Part shown: positions 1 to 11,039 of the stretch, in pieces
How the letters are laid out: each line of letters starts with the position of its first letter
Position numbering within the stretch: position 1 is the stretch's first letter
From: Narthecium ossifragum
Taxonomy: Eukaryota; Streptophyta; Magnoliopsida; Dioscoreales; Nartheciaceae
NCBI GenBank assembly: GCA_963920575.1
Contig: OY986973.1
Coordinates: 2,936,606-3,000,605, forward strand
DNA length: 64,000 nucleotides
Direction of reading: 5' to 3'
Notes under the pieces: model-generated
Databases searched by the model: none
The model's input: the letters and a program-made list of their open reading frames with translations, nothing else
What the model was told of the DNA's origin: nothing
Program-made: the position numbers and the translations under genes

Positions 1-2954
1 GGTGGCATAATCAAAGACGGTAAACCTAGAGTCGAAGAAATATGAGGTCCAGGATCAATCGGAATTTTCTTCCAAGAAATCTTACATACCTCCGTGTATA
101 AACTATCATTTCTCGCATCCTCAACAAGATTAAGATTATTAACATCACAAATAGGTGAATCATCCTTCACATCTACCACTTCATCTTTCAACTCTGGAAA
201 ATCAACATTAAGATCCGGTAAAGCATTTTTAACTATTATCTCATCATCGTCCAAGACAGCAACATCACATGGACGTTTATAACTTCCACTAAACACATCA
301 TCATCATCATCATCATGCACTATTTTATTCGCCTCCTCATCCACACACTTATCGATATCATCATCATTTATCATCGCGTTTATCATGAAACAATCATCAT
401 CATATTCATGGCGTTTTGACGTATGAAAAATATTCAATTTCAATTCCATATTTCCAAAAGTAAGTGTCATAATACCATCCCTACAATTAATGCAAGCATT
501 AGCTGTAGCTAAGAAAGGTCGACCAAGAATTATAGGAACATTTTTCTTAGTTTGCAAGCTTGGTTCCATATCCAACACCACAAAATCCACAGGAAACACA
601 CATTGACCAACTTTAACTAGAACATCTTCAAGCACACCCCGTGGGGTTTTAATTGAACGATCAGCTAACTGAAGAGTCATAGCAGTGGGTTTAAGTTCTC
701 CTATACCAAACTTGGAATATAACGAATAAGGTATGAGATTCACGCTAGCTCCTAAATCAAGTAAAGCTCCATCAATCAAATGGTTTCCTATAGTGCAAAA
801 AATAGTAGGAGTACCTGGATCTTTAAGCTTAGGAGGAATATCACTACGAAGGATTGAGCTTACTTGTTCAGTTAAGAAATTTTTTTTGGAAACATGAGAT
901 CTAGATCGACGCTTTTGAGTGCATAAATCTTTCAGAAATTTCGCATAAGACGGAATCTGTTTGATAGCATCCAACAGAGGAAGATTGATATGAACTTTCT
1001 TGAAAACTTCAACCATCTCATCAAGTTTAGAATTTTTAGAAGGACGTGAAGTCGGATCTACCAGGGCCTCAGGAAAAGGAATTTTCGGAACATAGGTCCT
1101 AGGATTCGGCTCAGGCGATGAAGTAGAATCATGAGGAGCAGGAATTGAAGTTTTGGGTAACACCTCATCATTAGGTTCATGCAAGTCTCTATCTAATGGA
1201 ACTTGAGAAGTAGATGGAGTTGCATTAAGAGGTTGAGATGTAAGATCATGATCTAGATATTCCTCATCCGGTTTCTCGATAGTAGCAAAGGTCTTCCCAC
1301 TTCGCAAAGTAGTGACAGCTTGGACTTGTTCATGCGAAGACTCAACGGAATGTTGACATCTAGGATTAGGGATTGGTTGACTAGGCAATCTACCCTCTTC
1401 TCTCCTATGCATAGAATTAGCCAATTGACCCATTTGAGTTTCCATATTAGCTAAAGCTTGAGAATGGGAATGAACCAATTGGGTACACGCTTCAAAAGAC
1501 TCAAGAGCCTTAATAAGTCTATCATCAATATTTGGACTTCGATTCGATTGTGGTGGAGGAAGAGATGATTGATTTTGAATCGCTTGAGGTTGTGGAGGTC
1601 CATACTGTTGATACTCCCAAGACTGAGAAGGTTGAGATTGATAAGGTACTTGGGAGGAATAATTTTGAGGCGGCCGATATGATGGCTGGAATTTCGGAGG
1701 GTAATTTGGATTTTGATTATTCATTGGTGGTCTTGGATTAAAGGAATCAGGCTGCTGTCCAGGAGTTTTCCAAGAGAAGTTAGGATGATGACGCAGACCA
1801 GGATTATAAGTATTGGAGTAAGGATCAAAAGCTGGCTTGGAATGATTAGAGATGGCGTTGATATGTTCCTGAACTAGTTCAGGATAATGAGGAGCTAAAT
1901 AACAATCAGTAAGACCAGCAGTAGAACATAAGAAACATACATCTGCAGTATAAGATGGCATTGACGGATTTGAAGGATTTGAAGGATTTGAAGATGCAAC
2001 TTGATTGGCTGATTGATTTAAGACTTGATCCAGTTTCCTACTCAGGGCATCTACTTGCTGGGCTAAGCGAGTCGATTCATTCAATTCCAGAGTACCTCTA
2101 GGCTTGGTCTGATTGGAAGAATCGTGGGTAGACCTAGAGGATGAAGCATGGTGTTGAGAATTTTCAGCTAGTCTTTCAAACAGTCTCCAAGAATCATCAA
2201 GAGGATTTGTAATAAATACTCCTCCACAGGCGGCATCAATAGTCATTTGATGTCTCTCCTTAAGACCATTATAGAAGTTTTCTACAATTGCCCATTGAGG
2301 AAATTGATGATGAGGACACTTTCTAAGGAGTTCTCTATACCGGTCCCAGGCTTCATGAAAAGGTTCATCATCAGCTTGCTTAAAAGAAGAAATTTCTTTC
2401 CTAAGATCACTGGTTTTGGTAATTGGAAAGAATTTAGCAAGAAACTGGGTTTGAAGTTGAGGCCAAGTCGTGATAGATCTGGGCTCTAAAGATGTAAGCC
2501 AATATTTCGCCTTGCCCTTGAGAGTAAAGGGAAAGAGTTTCAACTTCCATGCATCGTCAGTAAAATTATTGACCTTCACGGTCGAACTGATCAAGATAAA
2601 TTCTTCTATATGGTTGTAGGGATCTTCATGAGACAGACCATGAAAGGCAGGAAGAGATTGAAGGAACTGAGGCTTGATTTCATAGTGGGCAGCTCCTATT
2701 ACTGGGGGTTGAATGCATGAATTTGAAGTAAATGAGGTAGGAATGTAAAAATCTTTCATATTCATGCGGCCTTGATCTTCATGATGGGTCGGATTTTCAT
2801 CATGATCAAGATGATCATCTAAGTTATGGTTTTCCATGGATGAATCAGAAGTAGATGAATGCAGCGAGATATCTAATGATCTAACTAATGCAGTACGAGA
2901 ATTCTTGAATTCTTGCAGAGTAATATCTAAATCAGAATCTTCGTCCACATTCAT
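1..2954 (-). CDS. Athila-type Ty3/gypsy gag-protease ORF (5' part of an element, runs off window)
   Basis: One uninterrupted frame of about 984 codons reads leftward from an ATG at 2954 to the window edge without a stop. The capsid-like retrotransposon gag domain lies at about 2300-2640 (motif WLTSLEP, then the FHEAWDRYRELLRKCPHH stretch). A Gln/Pro/Ser-rich linker follows at about 1500-2000. A retropepsin-like segment near 650-800 carries DLGASVNLIP; D-L-G is the usual Athila/Tat variant of the D-T/S-G active site. Further left is an acidic Asp-rich tract. An in-frame ATG at 2837 is an alternative start. The 5' LTR and primer binding site lie immediately upstream (3195-4774), so this is the first third of a full-length element whose reverse transcriptase, integrase and second LTR should lie left of the window. 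An open frame of this length implies a recent insertion. Confidence 0.85.
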   Translation of the reverse strand, partial: MNVDEDSDLDITLQEFKNSRTALVRSLDISLHSSTSDSSMENHNLDDHLDHDENPTHHEDQGRMNMKDFYIPTSFTSNSCIQPPVIGAAHYEIKPQFLQSLPAFHGLSHEDPYNHIEEFILISSTVKVNNFTDDAWKLKLFPFTLKGKAKYWLTSLEPRSITTWPQLQTQFLAKFFPITKTSDLRKEISSFKQADDEPFHEAWDRYRELLRKCPHHQFPQWAIVENFYNGLKERHQMTIDAACGGVFITNPLDDSWRLFERLAENSQHHASSSRSTHDSSNQTKPRGTLELNESTRLAQQVDALSRKLDQVLNQSANQVASSNPSNPSNPSMPSYTADVCFLCSTAGLTDCYLAPHYPELVQEHINAISNHSKPAFDPYSNTYNPGLRHHPNFSWKTPGQQPDSFNPRPPMNNQNPNYPPKFQPSYRPPQNYSSQVPYQSQPSQSWEYQQYGPPQPQAIQNQSSLPPPQSNRSPNIDDRLIKALESFEACTQLVHSHSQALANMETQMGQLANSMHRREEGRLPSQPIPNPRCQHSVESSHEQVQAVTTLRSGKTFATIEKPDEEYLDHDLTSQPLNATPSTSQVPLDRDLHEPNDEVLPKTSIPAPHDSTSSPEPNPRTYVPKIPFPEALVDPTSRPSKNSKLDEMVEVFKKVHINLPLLDAIKQIPSYAKFLKDLCTQKRRSRSHVSKKNFLTEQVSSILRSDIPPKLKDPGTPTIFCTIGNHLIDGALLDLGASVNLIPYSLYSKFGIGELKPTAMTLQLADRSIKTPRGVLEDVLVKVGQCVFPVDFVVLDMEPSLQTKKNVPIILGRPFLATANACINCRDGIMTLTFGNMELKLNIFHTSKRHEYDDDCFMINAMINDDDIDKCVDEEANKIVHDDDDDDVFSGSYKRPCDVAVLDDDEIIVKNALPDLNVDFPELKDEVVDVKDDSPICDVNNLNLVEDARNDSLYTEVCKISWKKIPIDPGPHISSTLGLPSLIMP

Positions 2955-3194
2955 TCATTCATCACATCACCAGAACAACCAAGGTTTAGAGATACTCACA
3001 GTGCTATCTCGGAGAAGCTTTGACCGATGCTCCTTCTCCGCTTGGAAGGTGCTTCGTCCAAGTCCCTAATACACGATCAGAAAGATAGGAAATATTAGCA
3101 CTGGAACTATTTTTGGTCTTTTATATAATAAACGACAGAAATAAAGATACTAATTGAAATAAAACTACACTAGGCAATTAATTCAATAAACCGT

Positions 3195-3214
3195 GATCCC
3201 CGGCAACGGCGCCA
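3195..3214 (-). promoter_or_regulatory. Primer binding site matching tRNA-Asp
   Basis: Read on the minus strand, the sequence TGGCGCCGTTGCCGGGGATC lies 6 bases inside the LTR end. It is complementary to the 3' end of plant tRNA-Asp, the primer typical of Athila/Tat elements. It fixes the element's orientation (minus) and identifies the flanking 1.55 kb as the 5' LTR. Confidence 0.85.
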
Positions 3215-3220
3215 AAATTT

Positions 3221-4774
3221 TGACATGCCTTGAAAAGTGTCGTTACCTTAACAAGAACGCCAAAATTACAAATTTATAATCAAACTACTAACTAACTACT
3301 TTATGGGTAGATAGTAGCAAGTCCGAGTCGGTCCACAGGGAAAACAGAATTAAGCTTAATTACCGTGCATAGTTCTAAATCAAAAGTTAAGGAAGATAGA
3401 TGATAGTTGGTCTTTAAACTAAATTGGGAGAATAACAATAGGAGAAAAAGCTAGGAAGTTCTAATCCGTAATCGAGAGCTATCTAGGCATTCCTAGGATA
3501 AGAGCAATTCAATAAGTTCAAGATGGTTTTCTAGGGTTGATAGAAGATCGGCTAGGTCCACTATCACTCAACATAGATTCATTAGAAGCCTATGTCGGAA
3601 TGAAGAATAAATCAGCGGATAATTGGTATGAAAATAATCAAAGTGGTTCTAGCACTTTGAGATCGCCTAATCGATAAAGATAAAGAATGAATCGTAGGTT
3701 ACAATCATAGGTCTTAATGGTTCTAGCATTAAGGCAGTGGTTCTAGCACTCCTACAATCATAAGCTAGGGTTTAGAATCCAATCCAAAGATCTAACATGG
3801 TTCTAGCATGAAAGTAACTTGAACAAGTCCTAATCCTAGCCTCTAACATGCAATGCTCAAAACCAGCGAGCGTAATCTCAGCGTAACTTTCACATCCGAA
3901 CTCGAAACGAGGCGATTCAAGATTCGTTGGAAATCTAAGACAGAGATCTACAACTCTTATGTTTTGAGTTTTCACAAAATCCGGCTGTATACTCACGGAA
4001 AAACCGAGACAAGACAGACCGAAATTAGGGCACAAAGAGCAAACAAAACATTCACCATAAGAACTATTACCAATAGATATATAAAATCCGAATTTAATCC
4101 ATTAAACCATCATAAAGTACATGCTCAGATCCATAGGAAAACCGAAATAAACTCCCTATTACATCATAGAATTTCCTAGAATAAAGATTTAGCTACTCAT
4201 CTTGAAGAAACGATCCATCGGGGAAGGTTGATGACGCGCTCCCGCCATGGATCTATCTTCAAGACCTAACCCTAATGTTTATGGAGGAAGAAGAACTAAG
4301 GAAACACCCAGGAGGAGAGGAAAATTCGCCTATGGGTGGCTGCCAAAAATCCTCCCCTAACACCTATTTATAGGCCTTAATAAAACCCTAACTCGGATTA
4401 AATCTCAGCCCTTTATTTTTCGTAACTGCTTCTTTTGCACCTCTATACTAAAAATAGCATATCTTCCTCTAGGAAACTCCAAATCACAAACCGTAAAAAG
4501 TTCTGGAATCTAGACTTCAAGAGCTTTCCAACCATATATAGCACATCATCTGGTTCTTCTTAAACATGTACAGTTTAATCTTCAAAGATGGCCCACCTTT
4601 GCTCCTTTGACTTTGCAGGTTCTTTATTTGTTCGTTTTAGCACCAAACTTAATCTAACCTTCGTTGAAGGCTCTTATACCTGAAATGCACCATAGACCAT
4701 CAAAATAACATTGCTCGGAGGCTAACAAGACTTAGTTAAAGGGGCGATTTATGCACTTTTCACGCGTTATCACA
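3221..4774 (-). repeat. 5' LTR of the Athila-type retrotransposon (1,554 bp)
   Basis: On the minus strand the LTR begins TGTGATAACG at 4774 and ends GGCATGTCA at 3221, giving TG...CA termini directly before the primer binding site. A core promoter TATAAATA (minus strand) is visible at 4365-4372. The right boundary is set by the abrupt switch to LINE reverse transcriptase coding sequence at 4775. The adjacent bases 4775-4779 (CACAC) should recur at the far end as the 5-bp target duplication. The length is normal for Athila LTRs. Confidence 0.85.
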
Positions 4775-6667
4775 CACACTCTTCCATTAATGAGCAGAGA
4801 GAACCGGGTGGTGGTGATGCGCTCCATCACCAGGTTAATCCATTCTTCCGGGAAATCCATTTGAGTTAGAATCCTTCGGATGAAGCTCCAGCTGACAGAG
4901 TTATTGGCAGCTCGGACGTCCACCTTGATGGCCATAAGAGCCTCAAATTTTGGAGCTTTCTGCAGCTAGTGAAGGAGCTCATGAGCAGCGCCGATGTTAT
5001 CCTGGATAGATCTACCTTCGATGTAGGCAGATTGTTCGAGACTGATGATGTCCTGGAGTGTCGGCTTCATTCTGCTAGCTAGGATGGAGGAGATGACCTT
5101 GTAGCAGACGTTGCACAGGCTGATGGGTCTGTATTCCTTGACGCGTCGAGGGTTGGCGCACTTGGGGATGAAGGTGATGTAGGTGTTTTTCCATCCGCTT
5201 GGCAACTTGCATTTCTGGAAAAAACTTTGTATGAGGGACGTGAAGTCCTGCCCAACTATGAGCCAGTGCTCAAGGAAGAACTCCGCAGTTAAGCCATCAG
5301 GTCCGGGACATTTATCCTTTCCCATCGATTGTAAAGTAAGACCTCATCCAACGAGACCTCATTCAGCAGTTGATCTCTGGTGTTTGAGGAGATATGGGGA
5401 AGAGGGGGAAGAACCGTAGTCGGGCATCCATTGTCTCTAGCCCAAAGTTTCTGATAATGTTTGAGAAACTGATTTGTGATTCCTTCGTGATTGCTGACCA
5501 CCACACCATCTTCAAGCTTGAGCTCTTTGACTCTAGAACAGGGGATACCGGATCGAGCACCTTGATGGAAGGAGTGCGAATTCCTATCGCCTTCAACGAC
5601 CCAAGTTCTTCTGCGATGCTGAGCGATATAGGTATCCTGTTGAACCTCAAGTGCAAGTAATTGCTGTTCAAGACTCCGAATCCTCTGTTCCTGGGGTAAA
5701 GAGAGGGGGCCCTGTTCTTCTTGGAGATAGAGGTTGTGAAGGTAATGTTCCAAGTGAGAATGAGAGTTGATGATGTCACCTTCATCCCGCTTATTCCAAG
5801 TCTTCACCAACTTGCGGAGTTCTTTGATATGTCCATGGAACACGAACTGTTCCGAGCCTCGACGCGGCCTTTTCCATGCTCTGGTAACACCCAGCTTGAA
5901 ATTGGGGTGTGTATTCCAGATATGCTGAAGTCTGAACGGGGAGGGGCCAGGACATCTTCTTTCCGGGCTGAGTTCAAGAAGGATCGGTCGATGGTCGGAT
6001 CTACATCAGGGGAGGTGAGTGACCTCGGCATGAGGAAACCAGTCTCGCCACAGGGGGTTGACAAGAGCTCGATCTAGGCGTTCTAGGATCCTGGCCAGTC
6101 CGAATTGCTGGTTCGACCATGTGAAGGAGGGACCCTGAAGCCAAGATCAATAAGTTCATTCTGAGTGATGAACAATAAGAATTCAATGACGGAGGTGGTG
6201 TACTTGAATCCTCGCCCTCCCCTCTTCTCTTCAGAGCTTGCCACCACGTTGAAGTCGCCAATTATAAGGTGAGGCCAGCCTGAGTTGTTGAGTTTTGCCA
6301 GCGTGTCCCATAGCTCTCTGCGCTCCCTACTTCGACGTGTCACATAGACGACTGATACGAACCATTGGCCCATGCCTTTGGTGGTGATGACGCCGTGGAT
6401 CGCTTCATCCGTGAAGTGTTGGAAGGTCACTTTGCCAATTTGGGGTCTCCAAATTGCCAGTATGCTGCCATGGCACCCTTGCGAGGGAAGGAGGAAGGTG
6501 CACCATTGCCCTCCAAGCCGTCGGGAAATGAATTCTAGGTTGGAGTCAACAACTACCGTCTCCAAGAGGAACATGAAGTCAAGGTTATGCTTTCTGAGCA
6601 AGCGCTTACATGCACTAACTGCTCTTATTGGTCCCAGTCCATGACAGTTCCAAGCGAGTGCTCTCAT
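4775..6667 (-). pseudogene. L1-type LINE ORF2: endonuclease and partial reverse transcriptase, decayed
   Basis: ORF2 starts at an ATG at 6667. It opens with an endonuclease/exonuclease/phosphatase domain: WNCHGLG at the N-terminus, LLET about 30 residues later, and GDFN about 140 residues in. After several frameshifts and stops, the reverse transcriptase start is readable at 5325-4966 (CPGPDG, then YRPISLCN and the SAYIEGRSIQDN block), followed by the KVDVRAANNSVSW equivalent of the KxDxxKAYDxVxW motif. Coding sequence stops dead at 4775, after the codons for INGRVC, where the Athila LTR begins. The catalytic YADD segment must therefore lie beyond the gypsy insertion, off the left edge. Multiple frameshifts make this copy inactive. 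Confidence 0.9.
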
Positions 6668-8570
6668 CTACAACCTCCATGGTTAAGGGGTTGCTCGTCC
6701 CCTGCGGTGGCGTGTTTGCATCGTTTTGCTTGGCTTTCAATGGGATAGGTTGGAGCATCCATGTCCTCTCTCTGCGGGGTGAAGCATGGTGGGATTGGCC
6801 TATCATCTATGACGTCCATGCCTTCACTGGGGGGTTCCTCCTCCTCTTCTGCCATCTGGTTAGCGTCCTCTGTTATGTGAACAGGGGTGTCGCTGTACAG
6901 AGCTTGCCGGAGAGTTAGGATGCCGCCCTGATGTGCCTCCTCCATAGCGTCGTCGTTGAGGTCTGGGTGCTCCGCTTCGTTGCCTTCTATGGATTCAAAA
7001 GTTTTGTATCCGCGGGGGATGACAAGGGGACCGGGGCGATTGCCTCTGTTCCTCTCCCGCGCATACCATCCAACTTCTTGCAGTGATAAGGTGGCCAACT
7101 CATCGTCGTCGAGGTCAGCCATCGTTTTGGCTATCGGGCTGAATTGGTATTGGGCCATCGTTTGGTGCTGGGTCCAGCAATTTGGGCCCAAGACTTAACG
7201 GGCTTGGTTGGCTGGGGCCCAGTGACCTTACTCTCAAAAGGGGTTGCGGGAGCCCTAGCCCTAGCTGCCCCTTCACGAGCGCCGCCGTCCTCCATCCAAG
7301 CGCTCATGCGCTCACCATCGCCTCCAACGACATCTTTTGTCTCTATTCGTCGGCCGCTGTCGCCAGCGTTCCGGATTTGTACGGTGTCGGGTCTGAAGCT
7401 GTCAGGCCGTGTTGGCGCTGTGTCAGGTCTTGTCGCAACCCTGTGCTGAGCTGGCTGCTGAGGTGTCACATGTGTTCGTACGTCTTCCCCATTTGGATCG
7501 CCGCTCTTTTGCAACTGCTCCTCCGGCGCCGGGATCGCTGGGTTAGTCCATCACTTCGCCCATCGTCGGCGGTTTTGCACAGTGTGCCATGCACCATGTA
7601 TTTGCTCAATCTCCAGTCCTTTGGAGCCACTATGCTCAATGGTCATGTGCTCTGATGAGCCCTGCTCCTGGCAGTTGTACACCGGTGTTTGATTCGTTTC
7701 ACTTGCTTGTGCTTGTGTATTAGGCCTCACAGTGGTTCGATGCTTGTCTAGCTTCTTCTCTGGGCATCCGCTCTCCTTGTGACCAAGTAGTCCACATCCA
7801 TCGCAGATCTGAATATTCTCGTAGATGAACGGTTGAAGGAAGAAGTCCTGCTCCCCTCCAACTCCTTCTCTCGGAAGATAGGTGCCAATGCACACTGGAA
7901 CCGTGAGGTCAGCCTCTACACAGACGCGAGCGTACTTGCAGCGGTCAGTGTATTTGGTCACAATGTCTATAGCGAGTGGAATCCCAACTTCGGACACCAT
8001 ACTGAAGATGGCCTCTCTGTCGAAGAACTCTGGAGGGAGGTCCGGAATGCGAATCCAGATTGGAGCTTTAGTAAATGCTGAAGCGGTTGGCCGGAAGCAG
8101 TTCCTCCACCGAATGAGGGATAGCATCAGCCCATCCACCATCCAAGGCCCTTCGGTGAGGATGCGAATCATGTCTTCTTCAGATTCGAATTTGAAAGCGA
8201 AGACACCTCTCGCCATGTCCGTGACCAGGAAGGGGGCGTCAGTCCGCCACAGCCCAGCCAGCCTTCGCCGGAGGAACTCAATACCAACTCTGCCTCCAAC
8301 AAATCTCCCGAACAAGGTATGGCTCCATTTGCTTCTCAGTCGATGAAGGAGAGCTGGCGACATCGCAGTTTTCCCCAGACGAAACTTACCACTTCCTTTC
8401 ATTTCAATCGCCTCAGTGAGCTCGGCCCCGCTCATCATCTCCGAGGAGCTGAGGACGGCGGCAGAGAGACGAGTGCGCGTGCCAGTTGGCTGGTGCTCCG
8501 CTACTTTGGGAGCCGATGGTCTACTATGACGCTCAAGGCCCGACGGCAAGGGCTCCCTGGTTCCTCCCAT
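6664..8570 (-). pseudogene. L1-type LINE ORF1: DUF4283 domain plus CCHC zinc knuckle, frameshifted
   Basis: The first 339 codons (8570-7551) encode the DUF4283 RNA-binding-like fold typical of plant LINE ORF1 and retrovirus-like proteins. It includes the WMVDGLMLSLIRW and APIWIRIPDLPPEFF blocks, then a zinc knuckle CDGCGLLGHKESGC of C-x2-C-x4-H-x4-C form. The frame then breaks. Downstream segments continue at 7514-7131 (a SWAQIAG-type motif) and 7191-6664 (acidic linker). The terminal stop TGA at 6664-6666 overlaps the ORF2 start as ATGA, an arrangement seen in dicistronic LINEs. The 5' untranslated end of the element is somewhere right of 8570 and I cannot place it. Confidence 0.85.
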
Positions 8571-8620
8571 CTTTTTTTTTGTCCTCTATTTCTGAGAAAG
8601 ATGTATACAAAACACTTGTG

Positions 8621-9149
8621 ATGGTGCTACCAAGCGAAACATCACACCATCAGCTGCATTTCAAAACATTATATTATGGACACAGAGAATAGCACAAGCA
8701 AGTTGCATTGCTGACTTCTAATTTGAGCAAGAAAGATTGCATAATATTCAATTAAAAATCGTTTGAGATCTACAAGTGCTGAACTCAAATCTAAGTTTAA
8801 TAAACAAAATTGTAGCAACATAATATACAAAAAAGTGTCTTTAAAATACAAAAAAGTATCTTATACGCTAGAGTGCTTTGTCTTCATAAGCAGCTATCAG
8901 GTAGTCAAACTTTAGAGTGTTTTTTCAACATGGATTGCTTGAAAGTAGTATCTAGTACATCCAATTCTGGCAGAGGTTGAGAGGTGAAAGTATCTAATAC
9001 GTCTGCTTATCGATCTACCTGAATCAATTATAGAAAGAAACAACAATGAGTCACAACTTTATACAGGATTTAGAATTTATCTACAATTTACCTCTTTCTT
9101 CGTCCGTTTGATCTTTAGCTTACGAACAACCTCATCCGTCCTTGACTCC
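8621..9149. other. No recognised gene; AT-rich spacer
   Basis: This stretch lies between the LINE ORF1 start and the FAR1-like fragment. It may include LINE 5' untranslated sequence. I see no motif, repeat or splice structure I can name. Confidence 0.5.
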
Positions 9150-9437
9150 CTCCTTTTCTCTCGTGGACGACCCGACCCTTCTTTCTACGTACTCTTAAAG
9201 GGCTAGCTCAAGCATTTGATGTTAATGTTTGGTCCCTCATCAACATGTACATGATGACCAAGCCTAGGATTTGATTCCAATTGAGTGTAATCAGTACCAA
9301 TAGATGTTGGTTCAAACTTTGATAGCTTTTCTTTCATTTCACGAAAAAAATCAAGAAGCATGTTGCACTTTTCAATTGATTCTGCACCCAAATCAGCTAG
9401 ATCTTCGGATGCTTTGCTGATCAAATTATAACCACGG
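9150..9437 (-). pseudogene. FAR1/FRS-like C-terminal fragment (duplicate of 22350-22636)
   Basis: About 285 bp that match 22350-22636 nearly base for base, with scattered substitutions and small indels. Read on the minus strand they encode the C-terminal tail of a FAR1-related protein: SKASEDLADL, then an EKCNMLLDFFREMKEKL helix. No SWIM or transposase portion accompanies it here, so this is an isolated fragment carried or left behind by a transposition event. The match also includes the sequence just 3' of the stop codon, with a CTTTCTACGTACTC block in both copies. Confidence 0.75.
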
Positions 9438-10554
9438 AATACTCATAATCATGGTGTGCACTCCGGGATGGATTATGGACAGATATTATTACTCTAAAAT
9501 AGAAGATCCAATAGAAAAAGGACAAAGAACAGTTTCATCTCAACATCGATTATTCAAAGTAAAACAAACCCTGCTCTCCATCCCGGCCGAATACCAACAG
9601 GTCTGGAGGCCCACGACTAACCCAGCCCACTACCCACGCCACCTGGGTTGGGCCCCAGTGGACGTTCAAACATATGAGGGCACTCTGAAGTCTATTTGGA
9701 GGTTATCCTCTCAGTTCATCCATCTCGGCGCTGTTTTGTGATCGTCTATTTTGCTAACAGTTAGGCTCAATATTACTTTCAAGCCAAGCTTAATCATAGC
9801 CATGCTTGATTACACTCGTGTCTCTAACCCTTCAAACATATGGCGCCTGTTACTTTGTTTCCTCCAAAAAGAAACAAAATAACCTATTAATTAATTGTTC
9901 AACTAATTTCTACTTCTGAGCTTTTCTCCAGTTCTCTACTCTGAACTTGGCAACCCATATTTCTATCGTCTTTTCTTCGCTACTCTTTAGCTAGATAGAT
10001 CTTTACAAAATCTAGCAAAGGAGTACTACTCAACTGATGCATGAAGAAATGCTTGTTTCTTGGCTTGGCAACTCTTTATTTTTTTTAGCATAAAAACAGG
10101 GTTAAAACCCCTCCAATTATGAAGGAAACTAGTTAAGCTTTCGAGACATTTCAGTAAGCTAGAAAACAAAGATATACAATTCTCAAAGAGATTGTGTTGA
10201 AGACACTAGAGTAGAGAATTTGCTTCAACCTCTCCTCCGCCGGGCCAGCTACCCAGCCTAGATTCATGCAATTTCAGCACAGGAAGAAGCCAAAGACTCG
10301 AGCTTTATCGAGAACCTTTACATGAGCAATAGGTCTTTGTTCAACAATAGCTTTGATGAATATCGGGCTTCGCCTGGGCTTTCATCTGAGATTGAGAGCA
10401 TATGACACGATAAGGCCAAGCTGCCAAGCTGTCAATTGTCACGTCATAGTGTTCTTATCGTATCATACCGTGTCATTGTCATGTATGTATTGTATTTGTG
10501 GAAGTTTTTGTCAAATTGAACCCGTGATGTTTACATTTGCAGAATGAAACCCCT
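9438..10554. other. No recognised gene
   Basis: There is an open stretch of 96 codons at 9451-9741 (plus). It has no family resemblance I recognise and no splice context. The rest is ordinary AT-rich intergenic sequence up to the MULE terminus. Confidence 0.45.
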
Positions 10555-10569
10555 AAAGATTTTTTACAA

Positions 10570-10925
10570 CATCCTGATTTTACCATTTCCCTCCCATGCC
10601 ATGGATGGCCATGCCAAGCATCCTATTTCTCCTCATCATAACCGCATTTAATGTTACTTCTATTTTGATTAAAAAATGACAAAAACATCTCATCGTATTA
10701 AATGTGACGGGATGTGTGTTCTTCCTAAAGCTTCTTCTTCCCCAAACCTCTTCCTCCCTCCCGCCCGCCATATTCTCTTCTTCCTCTCCACTGCCTCATC
10801 TTCTCTTCTCCCTAACCACTCTTCTCATTTATTCTTTCATCTCTCATCCCTTTTCACTGTCTCTACTTCTCTACTTTCGTCAAAATAGTTCACCGGAGAG
10901 AGGTCTCCACACATGCAAGGCATCC
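10570..10925 (+). repeat. Left terminal inverted repeat of the MULE
   Basis: This arm pairs with 12765-13110. Both arms are strongly CT-rich on one strand (alternating CTTCTTCCTCC-type tracts) and end internally at the CACCGGAGAGAG motif. Short open frames here come from the CT-rich composition and are not genes. Confidence 0.8.
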
Positions 10926-11039
10926 CACACCGGAGAGAGCTCTCACATGTCCAATTTGGCAAAAGCTGAAGAATAAGGTAGTTTTCTCGCCTTCTAACGC
11001 ATCCCACACTGTCTCAGTTCGAACAACGACGTCTCACTG

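Noticed and set aside
1532..1741. Plus-strand short frames in the first 3 kb
   Set aside because: They are antisense to the long gag-protease frame on the minus strand.
9451..9741. 96-codon plus-strand frame
   Set aside because: No recognised motif and no gene context; noted only as part of the spacer.
10676..10976. Ser/Leu/Phe-rich frames near 10.7 kb that could look like signal or membrane peptides
   Set aside because: They lie in the CT-rich MULE terminal repeat and recur in the opposite arm.
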